From Clostridia bacterium (GTDB taxonomy: Bacteria; Bacillota; Clostridia; Christensenellales; DTU072), in NCBI GenBank assembly GCA_016297005.1, contig JAEDHK010000004.1, positions 62,001-126,000 of the forward strand: a stretch of 64,000 nucleotides of DNA, written 5' to 3'. A program made the translations under genes and the position numbers. The notes below the pieces were generated by a model. The model ran no database searches. It was not told where the DNA came from and saw nothing but the letters and a program-made list of their open reading frames with translations. This document shows positions 43,156 to 50,234 of the stretch, in pieces; position 1 is the stretch's first letter; every line of letters starts with the position of its first letter.

Positions 43156-43157
43156 CG

Positions 43158-43295
43158 ACGGGATTGCCTCAAAACACTATAAGTTGGATAGAACTCGATA
43201 AAGGCGTACCTAACATACATCAATGCGTTCTTTTGGCGGATTACTATGGCATTTCTGTTGATGAACTAATTGGTCATGAAACAATCAAGAAATAA
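43158..43295 (+). pseudogene. XRE-type HTH regulator remnant, N-terminus missing
   Basis: The frame reads TGLPQNTISWIELDKG, then LLADYYGISVDELIG and ends HETIKK with a TAA at 43293-43295. This is the second half of an XRE/HTH_3 domain (recognition helix and C-terminal helices) of about 46 codons. The part expected before it, the first helices and a start codon, is absent: the sequence before it is the nagB hairpin. It looks like the tail of a regulator gene cut by a deletion or rearrangement. There is no recognisable start codon or ribosome binding site. Confidence 0.7.
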
Positions 43296-43329
43296 TCAAA
43301 TATTTTGATATAAATATTACGCAATAATA

Positions 43330-43358
43330 GAATCCCGAAGCAAAATGCTTCGGGATTC
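43330..43358. terminator. Perfect 13-pair hairpin between XRE remnant and the transporter gene
   Basis: GAATCCCGAAGCA (43330-43342), 3 bases, then its exact complement (43346-43358), followed on plus by TTCTTAATT and on minus by TATTATTG. It can end the minus-strand transporter transcript (stop at 43414) and any plus-strand transcript. The stem core CCCGAAGC is also used in the hairpin at 44953. Confidence 0.7.
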
Positions 43359-43413
43359 TTCTTAATTAATTTAGAGCAAAGAGCAAATAGAGTGCCACGT
43401 GCTATGTTCGTTC

Positions 43414-44829
43414 TTAGTCGTCTTGGTCGAGCGCTTCGAGGCCTACTTTAATTTTAGTTTTGTTCAGTTTTACGCTCTTAACAAAGAAGAATATACCCGT
43501 CGAGATCGCGATACATACCAACGCGTAAAGGGGCAGCAAGTCGAATCCGAACCCATCGGTAAGTAGGAGCAGACCGATAAGCGTCGGGGTGATCGTCTGC
43601 GCAAGCATGGACGAGGCGTAATACAGACCGGTAAACTTGCCGATCTTTTTGGCGTTGCACAGCTCTACGACCATCGGGAAGGAGTTGACGTGTACCAGGC
43701 TCATACCGAATCCTTTTACCGCGAAGATGGCATAGATATAGATCGGGAAATTGCCGTTGGGCTTGATCGTAAGTCCCAATATAAACCATACGACGTATGC
43801 GGCAAGAGTCAGCAACAAGCCCGAAGTAAGGGTCCACTTGCGTCCGATCTTAGACGCGATGATTCCGCCGCACACAAAGCCGACAACGCTCATCAGACCG
43901 CTGATAATGGTATTGACTGAAAGGGCGGACGTAGAGGCTTGCAGATGATATCTCGTGTAGTTGGTCATAAAGGTACCGATTCCGTTATCCGCCATAAACC
44001 AGAAGAATTCTGCGATCAGGATCAGAATAAGCATGGTTTTATTGGCCTTAGACATCGGTGCGTCTTCTTCTACGGAATCTTCTATTTCGGCCTCTTTTTC
44101 TCCTGCGATCAGGTCGTCTTTGATCTCTTCCTTAATCTTGTTTTCTTTGATAAGGAAGAACAAAACCAGTACTGAAACAATCATCAGCACCGACGCGAGC
44201 AAGAACGGGATCTCGATGACCCAGATATTATGATCCTGCCAGGATCCGGGCTCCTTTTCGCCGAGATATTTTGAAAGAACCAAAAACATACCGAGCAAGG
44301 TAGGCACTGCGCCGCCGATATAGCCCATGATGTTGATGATGCCGTTTGCTTTACTTCTGAGCGGCTTGGGCGTCAGATCAGGCATCAACGCGACGGCCGG
44401 GTTGCGGTACATCATGGCAAAAAACACCGTGACGGCCATCAGTATGATCAATGCAACAAGGTTGTTGTAGTGGAAAGCAACCGGCATAAATGGGAACACA
44501 ATCGCGCACGCAAAGGTCCCGATCAAAATAAACGGCATTCTCTTACCGATCTTGGTTTCCGTCTTATCGCTCAGATTCCCGAATATCGGCATCATAATAA
44601 GCGCCGCCAAGTTATCAATAGCCATCATGATACCGACCAGGTACTGCACGTCCTCGGGATTGCTCTTGTGCAAGGCGCCCATAAACAATTCCGAAAGGAA
44701 TGACGAGGCATAGTTGTCATATACCTGCCACATCAACAAAATTCCGAAAAACGCAAAACCGATTATAAAAGTCCTTTTATAATTCAGTTTGAGCGTTCTC
44801 CCCGATCCTTGCGCTTCGTTTGAGCTCAT
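43414..44829 (-). CDS. SLC45/GPH-type MFS sugar transporter
   Basis: A 471-residue protein with twelve membrane spans and an acidic central loop (DLIAGEKEAEIEDSVEEDA). FGNLSDKTETKIGKRMPFILIG after the second span is the MFS/GPH motif that puts it with the SLC45-like or glycoside-pentoside-hexuronide cation symporters, which import sugars such as disaccharides. The start ATG is preceded by AAAGGACGG, and its own promoter lies about 50 bases upstream. The gene stands alone, flanked by two hairpins with the same stem core. The substrate is unknown; nagB next door hints at amino sugars but is on the other strand. Confidence 0.85.
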   Translation of the reverse strand: MSSNEAQGSGRTLKLNYKRTFIIGFAFFGILLMWQVYDNYASSFLSELFMGALHKSNPEDVQYLVGIMMAIDNLAALIMMPIFGNLSDKTETKIGKRMPFILIGTFACAIVFPFMPVAFHYNNLVALIILMAVTVFFAMMYRNPAVALMPDLTPKPLRSKANGIINIMGYIGGAVPTLLGMFLVLSKYLGEKEPGSWQDHNIWVIEIPFLLASVLMIVSVLVLFFLIKENKIKEEIKDDLIAGEKEAEIEDSVEEDAPMSKANKTMLILILIAEFFWFMADNGIGTFMTNYTRYHLQASTSALSVNTIISGLMSVVGFVCGGIIASKIGRKWTLTSGLLLTLAAYVVWFILGLTIKPNGNFPIYIYAIFAVKGFGMSLVHVNSFPMVVELCNAKKIGKFTGLYYASSMLAQTITPTLIGLLLLTDGFGFDLLPLYALVCIAISTGIFFFVKSVKLNKTKIKVGLEALDQDD

Positions 44830-44880
44830 ATTTTCCGTCCTTTTTAAAATTACTTGGAGAAATATTCATTCGCCATAAAA

Positions 44881-44909
44881 ATTATACCAAAAATAAGCGC
44901 CCTTGTCCA
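44881..44909 (-). promoter_or_regulatory. Promoter of the SLC45-type transporter
   Basis: TGGACA (44909-44904), 17 bases, TATAAT (44886-44881) on the minus strand. Confidence 0.8.
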
Positions 44910-44945
44910 TATCCAATTTTCGGCAATCAGCTGCGCGTAAGGTAT

Positions 44946-44975
44946 AAAAAAAGCCCGAAGCAGATAGCTTCGGGA
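44946..44975 (-). terminator. Terminator of the ribosomal supercluster, after rplQ
   Basis: On the minus strand CCCGAAGC (44974-44967) and GCTTCGGG (44961-44954) form a stem with a 5-base loop, extended by one more base on each side, followed by CTTTTTTT. It begins about 24 bases after the rplQ stop. Confidence 0.9.
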
Positions 44976-44997
44976 CTTCATCTTGTCGTTTCGACTA

Positions 44998-45513
44998 TTA
45001 GTCAACCAATCTCAAAATGCAAAGCTGCGCATTGTCGCCGTGTCTTTCGGTCGTGCGAACGATGCTAGTATAGCCGCCGGCCGTATGGAGTTCTTCCGCG
45101 CGCTTAGCGTACTTCGGAGCATATTCGCCGAAGATCTTTTCGATAAGCGGATGATTGATATCAGCCGTTCTGTTGCGGAAAGACTCTTTGCTTTCTTTGG
45201 CCGCTTTTTGTTCTTGAAGATCGGGAAGATAAGCCATCATCATTCTGCGCGCGGCGAGCTTCTTCGGCCCGTCGTTAGTGAATTCGACGTCAACCTTTTC
45301 GTTCTTCTGGTTGATCTTTTGCTTCGTTACCTTTACCGTATCCTGATAGGTATTGATAGCGAGAGTGATCATTTTTTCGGCGATTTTTCTTACTTCCTTC
45401 GCTCTGTCAACGGTCGTTTGGATCTTGCCGTACCAGAGGAGTTCCGCCGCCTGATTATAGATAAGGGCGAGTCTTTGATCCGATCTCTTTCCCAATTTAC
45501 GATTTTGTGCCAT
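44998..45513 (-). CDS. rplQ: 50S ribosomal protein L17 (bL17), long form
   Basis: A 171-residue L17. The N-terminal MAQNRKLGKRSDQRLALIYN matches the family start (usually HRKLGRxxxHRxAL), and the C-terminal GDNAQLCILRLVD is the end of the family domain. An insertion of about 50 residues in the middle (EKVDVEFTNDGPKK... to ...RNRTADINHPL) makes it longer than the 112-130 residues of E. coli or Bacillus; such long forms are known in Clostridia. It is the last gene of the alpha cluster, 11 bases after rpoA. Confidence 0.95.
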   Translation of the reverse strand: MAQNRKLGKRSDQRLALIYNQAAELLWYGKIQTTVDRAKEVRKIAEKMITLAINTYQDTVKVTKQKINQKNEKVDVEFTNDGPKKLAARRMMMAYLPDLQEQKAAKESKESFRNRTADINHPLIEKIFGEYAPKYAKRAEELHTAGGYTSIVRTTERHGDNAQLCILRLVD

Positions 45514-45524
45514 TTTCTTTCTCC

Positions 45525-46481
45525 TTACTCGTCTTTGTTGCTCAACGACAGGCCGAGTTTATTGAGTTTTTCGATAACCTCGTCAAGCGATTTACGTCCC
45601 AAGTTCCGGACTTTCAACATTTCGTCTTCCGTCTTTCTGATCAAGTCTTCGACAGTAAAGATACCGGCGCGCTTGAGGCAGTTGAGCGGACGGACGCTGA
45701 GGTCCAGTTCTTCGATACTCATATAGAGGGTCTTCTTTTGTTCATCGTTGTCTTTGCTGACCAAAATGTTCATGTTCTCCATGTCATCTACGAGATCGAT
45801 AAAGAGCTTCATGTGGTCGCTCATGATCTTTGCGGCGAGGCTGATGACCTTTCTGGGAGAGCTGGTCGCGTTGGTCTTGACGTTGATGGTAAGCTTGTCA
45901 TAGTCGATGGACTGTTCGACACGGGTCACTTCGACAGCATAGCTGACGGCCAAAACGGGCGAGAACAACGAATCGATGGCGATGTATCCGAGAGGTTGTT
46001 GCTGCGCGGGCTTATTAGCCGAGCACGGAACGTATCCTCTGCCTACGCCGATATTGAGCTTCATGTCGAGAGTATAACCTTCTTCCAAGGTGCAGATGTA
46101 CGCATCCGGATTCATGATCTCGATCTCGCTGGTCAGTTCGATATCTTTTGCGGTAACGACGCCGCCTTCTTCTTTATGTAATCTGAGTTTCTGCTGCGTA
46201 AAGAGGTCTTCCGAAAAGACTTTTACAGCGATTTCTTTCAGATTCAGAATAATCTCCGCCACGTCTTCCTTAACGCCGGGGATGGTGCTGAACTCATGAC
46301 GAACGCCTTCGATTTCAACGCCGATGATTGCCGCGCCCGGAAGAGCCGTGCACAGAATTCTGCGAAGGGCGTTTCCGATAGTGGTGCCGTATCCACGCTC
46401 GAGCGGTTCTACTACAAAACTCGCCTGGGACTCGTCGGCACCCGCGATTTCCGTCAATTTAGGTTTTCCGATTTCCATCAT
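45525..46481 (-). CDS. rpoA: RNA polymerase alpha subunit
   Basis: A 318-residue alpha subunit. The N-terminal domain with FVVEPLERGYGTTIGNALRRILL-type dimer motif (FVVEPLERGYGTTIGNALRR at 22-41) assembles beta and beta-prime. The C-terminal domain from about residue 250 (LDLSVRPLNCLKRAGI...VRNLGRKSLDEV) contacts UP elements and activators. It follows rpsD by 46 bases, the longest internal gap in the alpha cluster, and no hairpin of note lies there. Confidence 0.97.
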   Translation of the reverse strand: MMEIGKPKLTEIAGADESQASFVVEPLERGYGTTIGNALRRILCTALPGAAIIGVEIEGVRHEFSTIPGVKEDVAEIILNLKEIAVKVFSEDLFTQQKLRLHKEEGGVVTAKDIELTSEIEIMNPDAYICTLEEGYTLDMKLNIGVGRGYVPCSANKPAQQQPLGYIAIDSLFSPVLAVSYAVEVTRVEQSIDYDKLTINVKTNATSSPRKVISLAAKIMSDHMKLFIDLVDDMENMNILVSKDNDEQKKTLYMSIEELDLSVRPLNCLKRAGIFTVEDLIRKTEDEMLKVRNLGRKSLDEVIEKLNKLGLSLSNKDE

Positions 46482-46527
46482 CGTGACTAAAATCCTCCTG
46501 TCATTGATATAATTGTTGGTTCACCGA

Positions 46528-47151
46528 TTATTTCGAGTACAACTCGACAATCATGTGTTCGGCGATAGCCATATCGATATCGTCGCGCATGGGCAAGCGA
46601 ACGATCTTACCGGAAAGCTGCGCGTTGTCGAATTCGAGCCAAGCGACGCCCTTGCCCAACTTGCTCTCTTTCAATTCGGTAAAGAGGGTGTTGGATTGTT
46701 TGCTTTCTTTGATGGCGACGACGTCGTCGGCCTTGATCAGATAGCTGGGGATGTTGACGCGCTTTCCGTTAACGGTCACGTGACCGTGGTTGACAATCTG
46801 GCGAGCCTGAGCGCGAGAGACGCCGACGCCCATTCTGTAAATCACGTTATCCAGTCTTCTTTCGATCAGGATAAGCATGTTTTCACCGGTGTTGCCGCGC
46901 ATTCTTTCGGCCATGGTGTAATACTTATGGAATTGCTTTTCGGTCAAGCCGTAAATTCTCTTGGCCTTTTGCTTTTCACGGAGCTGGATGCTGTACGGAG
47001 AGGGCTTCTTTCTGCCGGCACCGTGCATACCCGGAGCATTGGGGTGCTTGTTCAATCCGCACTTTTCGGAGAAGCACCTGTCACCTTTAAGAAAAAGTTT
47101 GCAACCTTCACGTCTGCAAAGACGGCAAACGGGTCCTGTATATTTAGCCAT
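46528..47151 (-). CDS. rpsD: 30S ribosomal protein S4 (uS4), zinc-binding form
   Basis: A 207-residue S4. The N-terminal cysteines Cys9, Cys12, Cys26 and Cys31 (CRLCRREGC, CFSEKC) form the zinc site of the C+ form. The S4 RNA-binding domain is at RLDNVIYRMGVGVSRAQARQ (about 94-113). It nucleates 30S assembly and, in many bacteria, represses its own operon; a structured leader lies before rpsM upstream. The rpsM-rpsK-rpsD-rpoA-rplQ order is the Bacillota alpha cluster. Confidence 0.97.
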   Translation of the reverse strand: MAKYTGPVCRLCRREGCKLFLKGDRCFSEKCGLNKHPNAPGMHGAGRKKPSPYSIQLREKQKAKRIYGLTEKQFHKYYTMAERMRGNTGENMLILIERRLDNVIYRMGVGVSRAQARQIVNHGHVTVNGKRVNIPSYLIKADDVVAIKESKQSNTLFTELKESKLGKGVAWLEFDNAQLSGKIVRLPMRDDIDMAIAEHMIVELYSK

Positions 47152-47170
47152 TATTTGTTACCTCCTGTGA

Positions 47171-47566
47171 TTACAGTCTTCTGCGCTTGGGCGGACGGCA
47201 ACCGTTATGCGGGATGGGAGAAACGTCTTTGATCATGGTGATATCGACGTCGCACGCCTGGATCGCACGGATGCTGGGTTCCCTGCCTTGGCCGGTACCC
47301 TTGACATAGACTTCCACTTTTCTCACGCCATGCATTTTCGCGTCGTTGACGGCTTTTTCGGTCGCTTGCGTAGCGGCAAATGCGGTCTCTTTACGGGATC
47401 CCTTATAACCGAGTACGCCGGCCGAAGCCCAGCTGATGGCATTGCCTTGAAGATCGGTAACGGTAACGATGGTATTGTTGTGGGTGGTATGAACGTGAAC
47501 CTGTCCCTTTTCAATACGCTTCAGATCTTTTCTTTTCTTTATCGAAGACTTTTTAACAGTAGCCAT
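47171..47566 (-). CDS. rpsK: 30S ribosomal protein S11 (uS11)
   Basis: A 131-residue S11 with the typical GQVHVHTTHNNTIVTVTD strand region, the central GSRKETAFAAT loop and the C-terminal PIPHNGCRPPKRRRL signature that closes the family. It sits on the 30S platform near the E site. It lies 11 bases after rpsM and 19 before rpsD, with GGAGG at its start. Confidence 0.97.
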   Translation of the reverse strand: MATVKKSSIKKRKDLKRIEKGQVHVHTTHNNTIVTVTDLQGNAISWASAGVLGYKGSRKETAFAATQATEKAVNDAKMHGVRKVEVYVKGTGQGREPSIRAIQACDVDITMIKDVSPIPHNGCRPPKRRRL

Positions 47567-47577
47567 ACGTTACCTCC

Positions 47578-47952
47578 TTATGCCTTTTTCTTACCGCGAC
47601 CGACAGTCTTCTTCGGTCCCTTGCGGGTACGGGCATTTTGTTTCGTGCTTTGTCCTCTTACGGGCAAATTCTTTCTGTGACGGACGCCTCTGTAACATCC
47701 GATATCCTTTAATCTTTTAATATTCAGAGCTACGTCTCTTCTGAGATCGCCTTCCACGACGACGTTTTCTTCAATATAGTCACGGATCTTCGCGATCTGG
47801 TCTTCGGTAAGGTCTTTTACTCTGATGTCGGGGTTGATCTCGGTTTCGGCGAGGATCTTATTGGAAGTGATCCGTCCGATACCGTAAATATAGGTCAATC
47901 CGATTTCCACTCTTTTTTCACGGGGTAAATCTACACCTGCTATACGAGCCAT
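47578..47952 (-). CDS. rpsM: 30S ribosomal protein S13 (uS13)
   Basis: A 124-residue S13: MARIAGVDLPREKRVEIGLT at the start, and the C-terminal RHRKNLPVRGQSTKQNARTR with a basic tail that reaches the tRNAs on the 30S head. GGAGG lies 11 bases before the ATG. It is the first gene after a 269-base gap that holds a promoter and a structured leader, so the alpha cluster can be transcribed on its own from here. Confidence 0.97.
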   Translation of the reverse strand: MARIAGVDLPREKRVEIGLTYIYGIGRITSNKILAETEINPDIRVKDLTEDQIAKIRDYIEENVVVEGDLRRDVALNIKRLKDIGCYRGVRHRKNLPVRGQSTKQNARTRKGPKKTVGRGKKKA

Positions 47953-48179
47953 CTACTTTTTTCCTCCAAAAAATTTCTTTGTTTGTTTAGGTTTTATATA
48001 TTAACTCATGAAGGAAACCGCTCTTTTTGGTGGTGGTAAGCGCGGTTCAGCCGCCTTCATATTGAACTTCTACGTTCTATACCGCTATCGACTTTCCCGA
48101 ATGAAAGCAAGAAATCGCCGCTTTTAACAGGGCGCTTTCTTTGCTTTTTGCGGTATTTTTGATATACTTTCCCAAAAGC
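47953..48179 (-). other. Structured leader of the rpsM-rplQ unit (putative ribosomal autoregulation element)
   Basis: The first 227 bases of the transcript from the internal promoter contain two structures. In the first, GCGGTAT (48150-48156) pairs with ATACCGC (48079-48085), enclosing a hairpin of about 15 pairs (48105-48119 with 48131-48146, one bulge). In the second, AACCGC/GCGGTT and GAAGG/CCTTC at 48010-48058 form a nested stem with a 20-base loop. A long folded leader before the S13/S11/S4 genes fits autoregulation by S4, known in other bacteria; the ligand here is inferred. Confidence 0.55.
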
Positions 48180-48185
48180 TGTGAT

Positions 48186-48215
48186 ATTATAGCACAACCA
48201 ATAAGGATTTTGCAA
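48186..48215 (-). promoter_or_regulatory. Internal promoter of the alpha cluster
   Basis: TTGCAA (48215-48210), 18 bases, TATAAT (48191-48186) on the minus strand, just after rpmJ. Confidence 0.8.
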
Positions 48216-48221
48216 ACGATT

Positions 48222-48338
48222 TCAGCCCTGTTTTTGCTTATGTTTGGGATATTTCGAACAAATAACCATGACTTTTCCGTTACGCTTGATAATTTTGCAC
48301 TTGTCACACATGGGTTTAACCGACGGTCTGACTTTCAT
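48222..48338 (-). CDS. rpmJ: 50S ribosomal protein L36 (bL36), zinc form
   Basis: A 38-residue protein beginning MKVRPSVKPMCDKC and ending HKQKQG. Cys11, Cys14, Cys27 and His33 are the zinc ligands of the C+ form. It packs into the 23S rRNA near the peptidyl transferase region. It lies 19 bases after infA with GGAGG before its ATG, the classic infA-rpmJ pair. It is the last gene before the internal promoter and leader. Confidence 0.95.
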   Translation of the reverse strand: MKVRPSVKPMCDKCKIIKRNGKVMVICSKYPKHKQKQG

Positions 48339-48357
48339 AATAAACCTCCAAATATTC

Positions 48358-48582
48358 CTATATTCTGTTTCTGTAACTAATTCTTCCTCTGTTGAGGTCA
48401 TACGGACTCATTTCGACCTTGACCGAATCGCCTACGCAAACCTTAATGGTACGCTGACGCATTTTTCCGCAAAGATAAGCGGTAATAACGTGGCCGCCGT
48501 TGTTGAGCTTTACCTTGAACATCGTTCCCGGTAAAACTTCGGTAACAACGCCTTCTACTTCGATTACGTCTTCCTTAGACAC
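48358..48582 (-). CDS. infA: Translation initiation factor IF-1
   Basis: A 74-residue S1-like OB-fold protein: MSKEDVIEVEGVVTEVLPGT at the start and SPYDLNRGRISYR at the end are IF-1 hallmarks. It binds the 30S A site during initiation. The start is a GTG with GGAGG five bases upstream. It follows a KOW-domain protein gene by 13 bases, as in other Clostridia and Bacillus. Confidence 0.97.
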   Translation of the reverse strand: MSKEDVIEVEGVVTEVLPGTMFKVKLNNGGHVITAYLCGKMRQRTIKVCVGDSVKVEMSPYDLNRGRISYRNRI

Positions 48583-48595
48583 AGTTACCTCCGAT

Positions 48596-48865
48596 TTAAG
48601 AATTGTATTTTCTCAGTGCGCTGAATATTTCAGCGTCGTATATTTTTGCCGAAGTAAGTATTTTTCCGGCGATGTTATCAAGCACCTCTCCGGTATTTTT
48701 CAGGTGCTTTATCTTCTTTTTCTTCGGCTTGGCCAGTTTCCGCACGCTGCCATCTACGATAGAGACGTAACTGTCGTCCAGAATGGCCGTCACCATAAAA
48801 TATCTTCCTTCGTCTCTTCCGGCTCGGCTGTACACAATCGAGCCGACCGTGATGGGTCTCTCCAT
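48596..48865 (-). CDS. KOW-domain RNA-binding protein (L14e-like)
   Basis: An 89-residue protein with an N-terminal KOW-like beta barrel (GSIVYSRAGRDEGRYFMVTAI...YVSIVDGSVRKLAKPKKKK). This small gene lies between map and infA in many Bacillota. It is related to the eukaryotic/archaeal L14e type KOW proteins and probably binds RNA or the ribosome, but its role is not established. It lies 8 bases after map and 13 before infA. Confidence 0.88.
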   Translation of the reverse strand: MERPITVGSIVYSRAGRDEGRYFMVTAILDDSYVSIVDGSVRKLAKPKKKKIKHLKNTGEVLDNIAGKILTSAKIYDAEIFSALRKYNS

Positions 48866-48873
48866 TGCTCCTC

Positions 48874-49620
48874 CTATAGAGTCAGTATTTCGACTCCGTT
48901 TTCGGTAATGACGACGGTGTTTTCGTAATGCGCGGAAGGCTTTCCGTCTGCGGTAACGACCGTCCAGCCATCGTCCAGCATCTCCACCTTATACGTACCG
49001 ATATTGATCATCGGTTCAACCGCAATGGTCATATTCTTGAAAAGGCGCGCGCCCCTTCCCGCTATTCCGTAGTTCGGCACGTTGGGATCTTCGTGCACTC
49101 TCGTTCCGATTCCATGGCCGACAAGTTCGCGAACGACGCTGAAACCATTGCTCTCTACGTAAGACTGAATGGCATATCCGAGATCGCCGAGACGAGTTCC
49201 GTCTTTAAGCACTTTCATGCCCTCGAAAAAACTCTGTCTGCACACCTCGGCAAGACGTCTTTTTTCTTCGCTGACATGTCCGACGCATACTGTTCGGGCA
49301 GCGTCCGAATGCACACCGTCGATTCCCGCTCCGCAATCGAGCTTTACAAGCATCCCGTCCCGGATGACTCTGTGTTTTGAAGGGATACCGTGCACTACTT
49401 CTTCGTCGATAGAGATGCAAACGGCTCCGGGGAATCCGTCGTAATTCAAAAACGAAGGTACGGCGTGCTGCTTCTTGATGAAATCGCGGGCAATCATATC
49501 GAGGTCATGCGTACTCATACCTATCTGCACACTCTCGACAAGAAGGTCGAGCGTATCTCTCAATATCGATCCCGCTCTCCGCATAGCTTCGAGCTGAGCC
49601 GGGCTTTTAACGGTTACCAT
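48874..49620 (-). CDS. map: Methionine aminopeptidase, type I
   Basis: A 248-residue pita-bread-fold metalloprotease with all five metal ligands: Asp95, Asp106, His169, Glu202 and Glu233, plus the substrate-binding His77 (VVHGIP). It removes the initiator methionine from nascent proteins. No N-terminal SEC-C zinc extension is present. The ATG overlaps the end of adk by 14 bases, so translation is probably coupled. Confidence 0.97.
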   Translation of the reverse strand: MVTVKSPAQLEAMRRAGSILRDTLDLLVESVQIGMSTHDLDMIARDFIKKQHAVPSFLNYDGFPGAVCISIDEEVVHGIPSKHRVIRDGMLVKLDCGAGIDGVHSDAARTVCVGHVSEEKRRLAEVCRQSFFEGMKVLKDGTRLGDLGYAIQSYVESNGFSVVRELVGHGIGTRVHEDPNVPNYGIAGRGARLFKNMTIAVEPMINIGTYKVEMLDDGWTVVTADGKPSAHYENTVVITENGVEILTL

Positions 49621-50230
49621 TAAGTACGTCCTTCACGTCTTCGTATACGGCGTCTATGCTCTTGTTGCCGTCCACCGTCACGAGCTTTCCGCGAGCGGAA
49701 TAATACTCGATGAGCGGAGCGGTCTGTTCCTGATAAACGCTCAGACGTTTTTGAACCGTCGCTTCGTTGTCGTCGTCTCTTTGATAAAGAGGCTTCCCGC
49801 ACTTGGCGCATACTTCTTTATCGTAAGTGGAGACGTGATAAGTCTCGCCGCAAACGCACATCCTGCGTCCGCTGATACGGTTGACGATCGCGTCGAAATC
49901 AACGTCGATATTGATGACGTAATCGACGTCCGTCAACTTCGCGAGAGCGTCTGCTTGGGCGACCGTACGCGGAAAACCGTCCAGAAGGAAACCTTTTTCG
50001 CAATCCGGTTGAGATATCCGATCGGCTACGATTCTGACTACGACGTCGTCCGGAACAAGCTGGCCTTTGTCTATGAAAGACTTGGCGAACTTCCCGAGTT
50101 CTGTCTGCGCCTTGATGTTAGCACGCAGCGCGTCCCCGGTGGAGACGTGCGCGATGCCAAAATCAGAAACTATTTTCGCCGCCTGAGAACCTTTTCCGGC
50201 TCCGGGCGCACCCAATAAAATGATTTTCAT
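49607..50230 (-). CDS. adk: Adenylate kinase, zinc-LID form
   Basis: A 207-residue adenylate kinase. The P-loop GAPGAGKG is at residues 7-14, STGDALR binds AMP, and DGFPRT is at 84-89. The LID carries a four-cysteine zinc site (Cys125, Cys127, Cys141, Cys144), usual in Gram-positive long-form enzymes; the first pair is Cys-x-Cys and not Cys-x2-Cys, as the sequence reads RMCVCGE. It balances AMP, ADP and ATP. It is encoded 4 bases after secY and overlaps map by 14 bases. Confidence 0.97.
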   Translation of the reverse strand: MKIILLGAPGAGKGSQAAKIVSDFGIAHVSTGDALRANIKAQTELGKFAKSFIDKGQLVPDDVVVRIVADRISQPDCEKGFLLDGFPRTVAQADALAKLTDVDYVINIDVDFDAIVNRISGRRMCVCGETYHVSTYDKEVCAKCGKPLYQRDDDNEATVQKRLSVYQEQTAPLIEYYSARGKLVTVDGNKSIDAVYEDVKDVLNGNR

Positions 50231-50234
50231 AATC

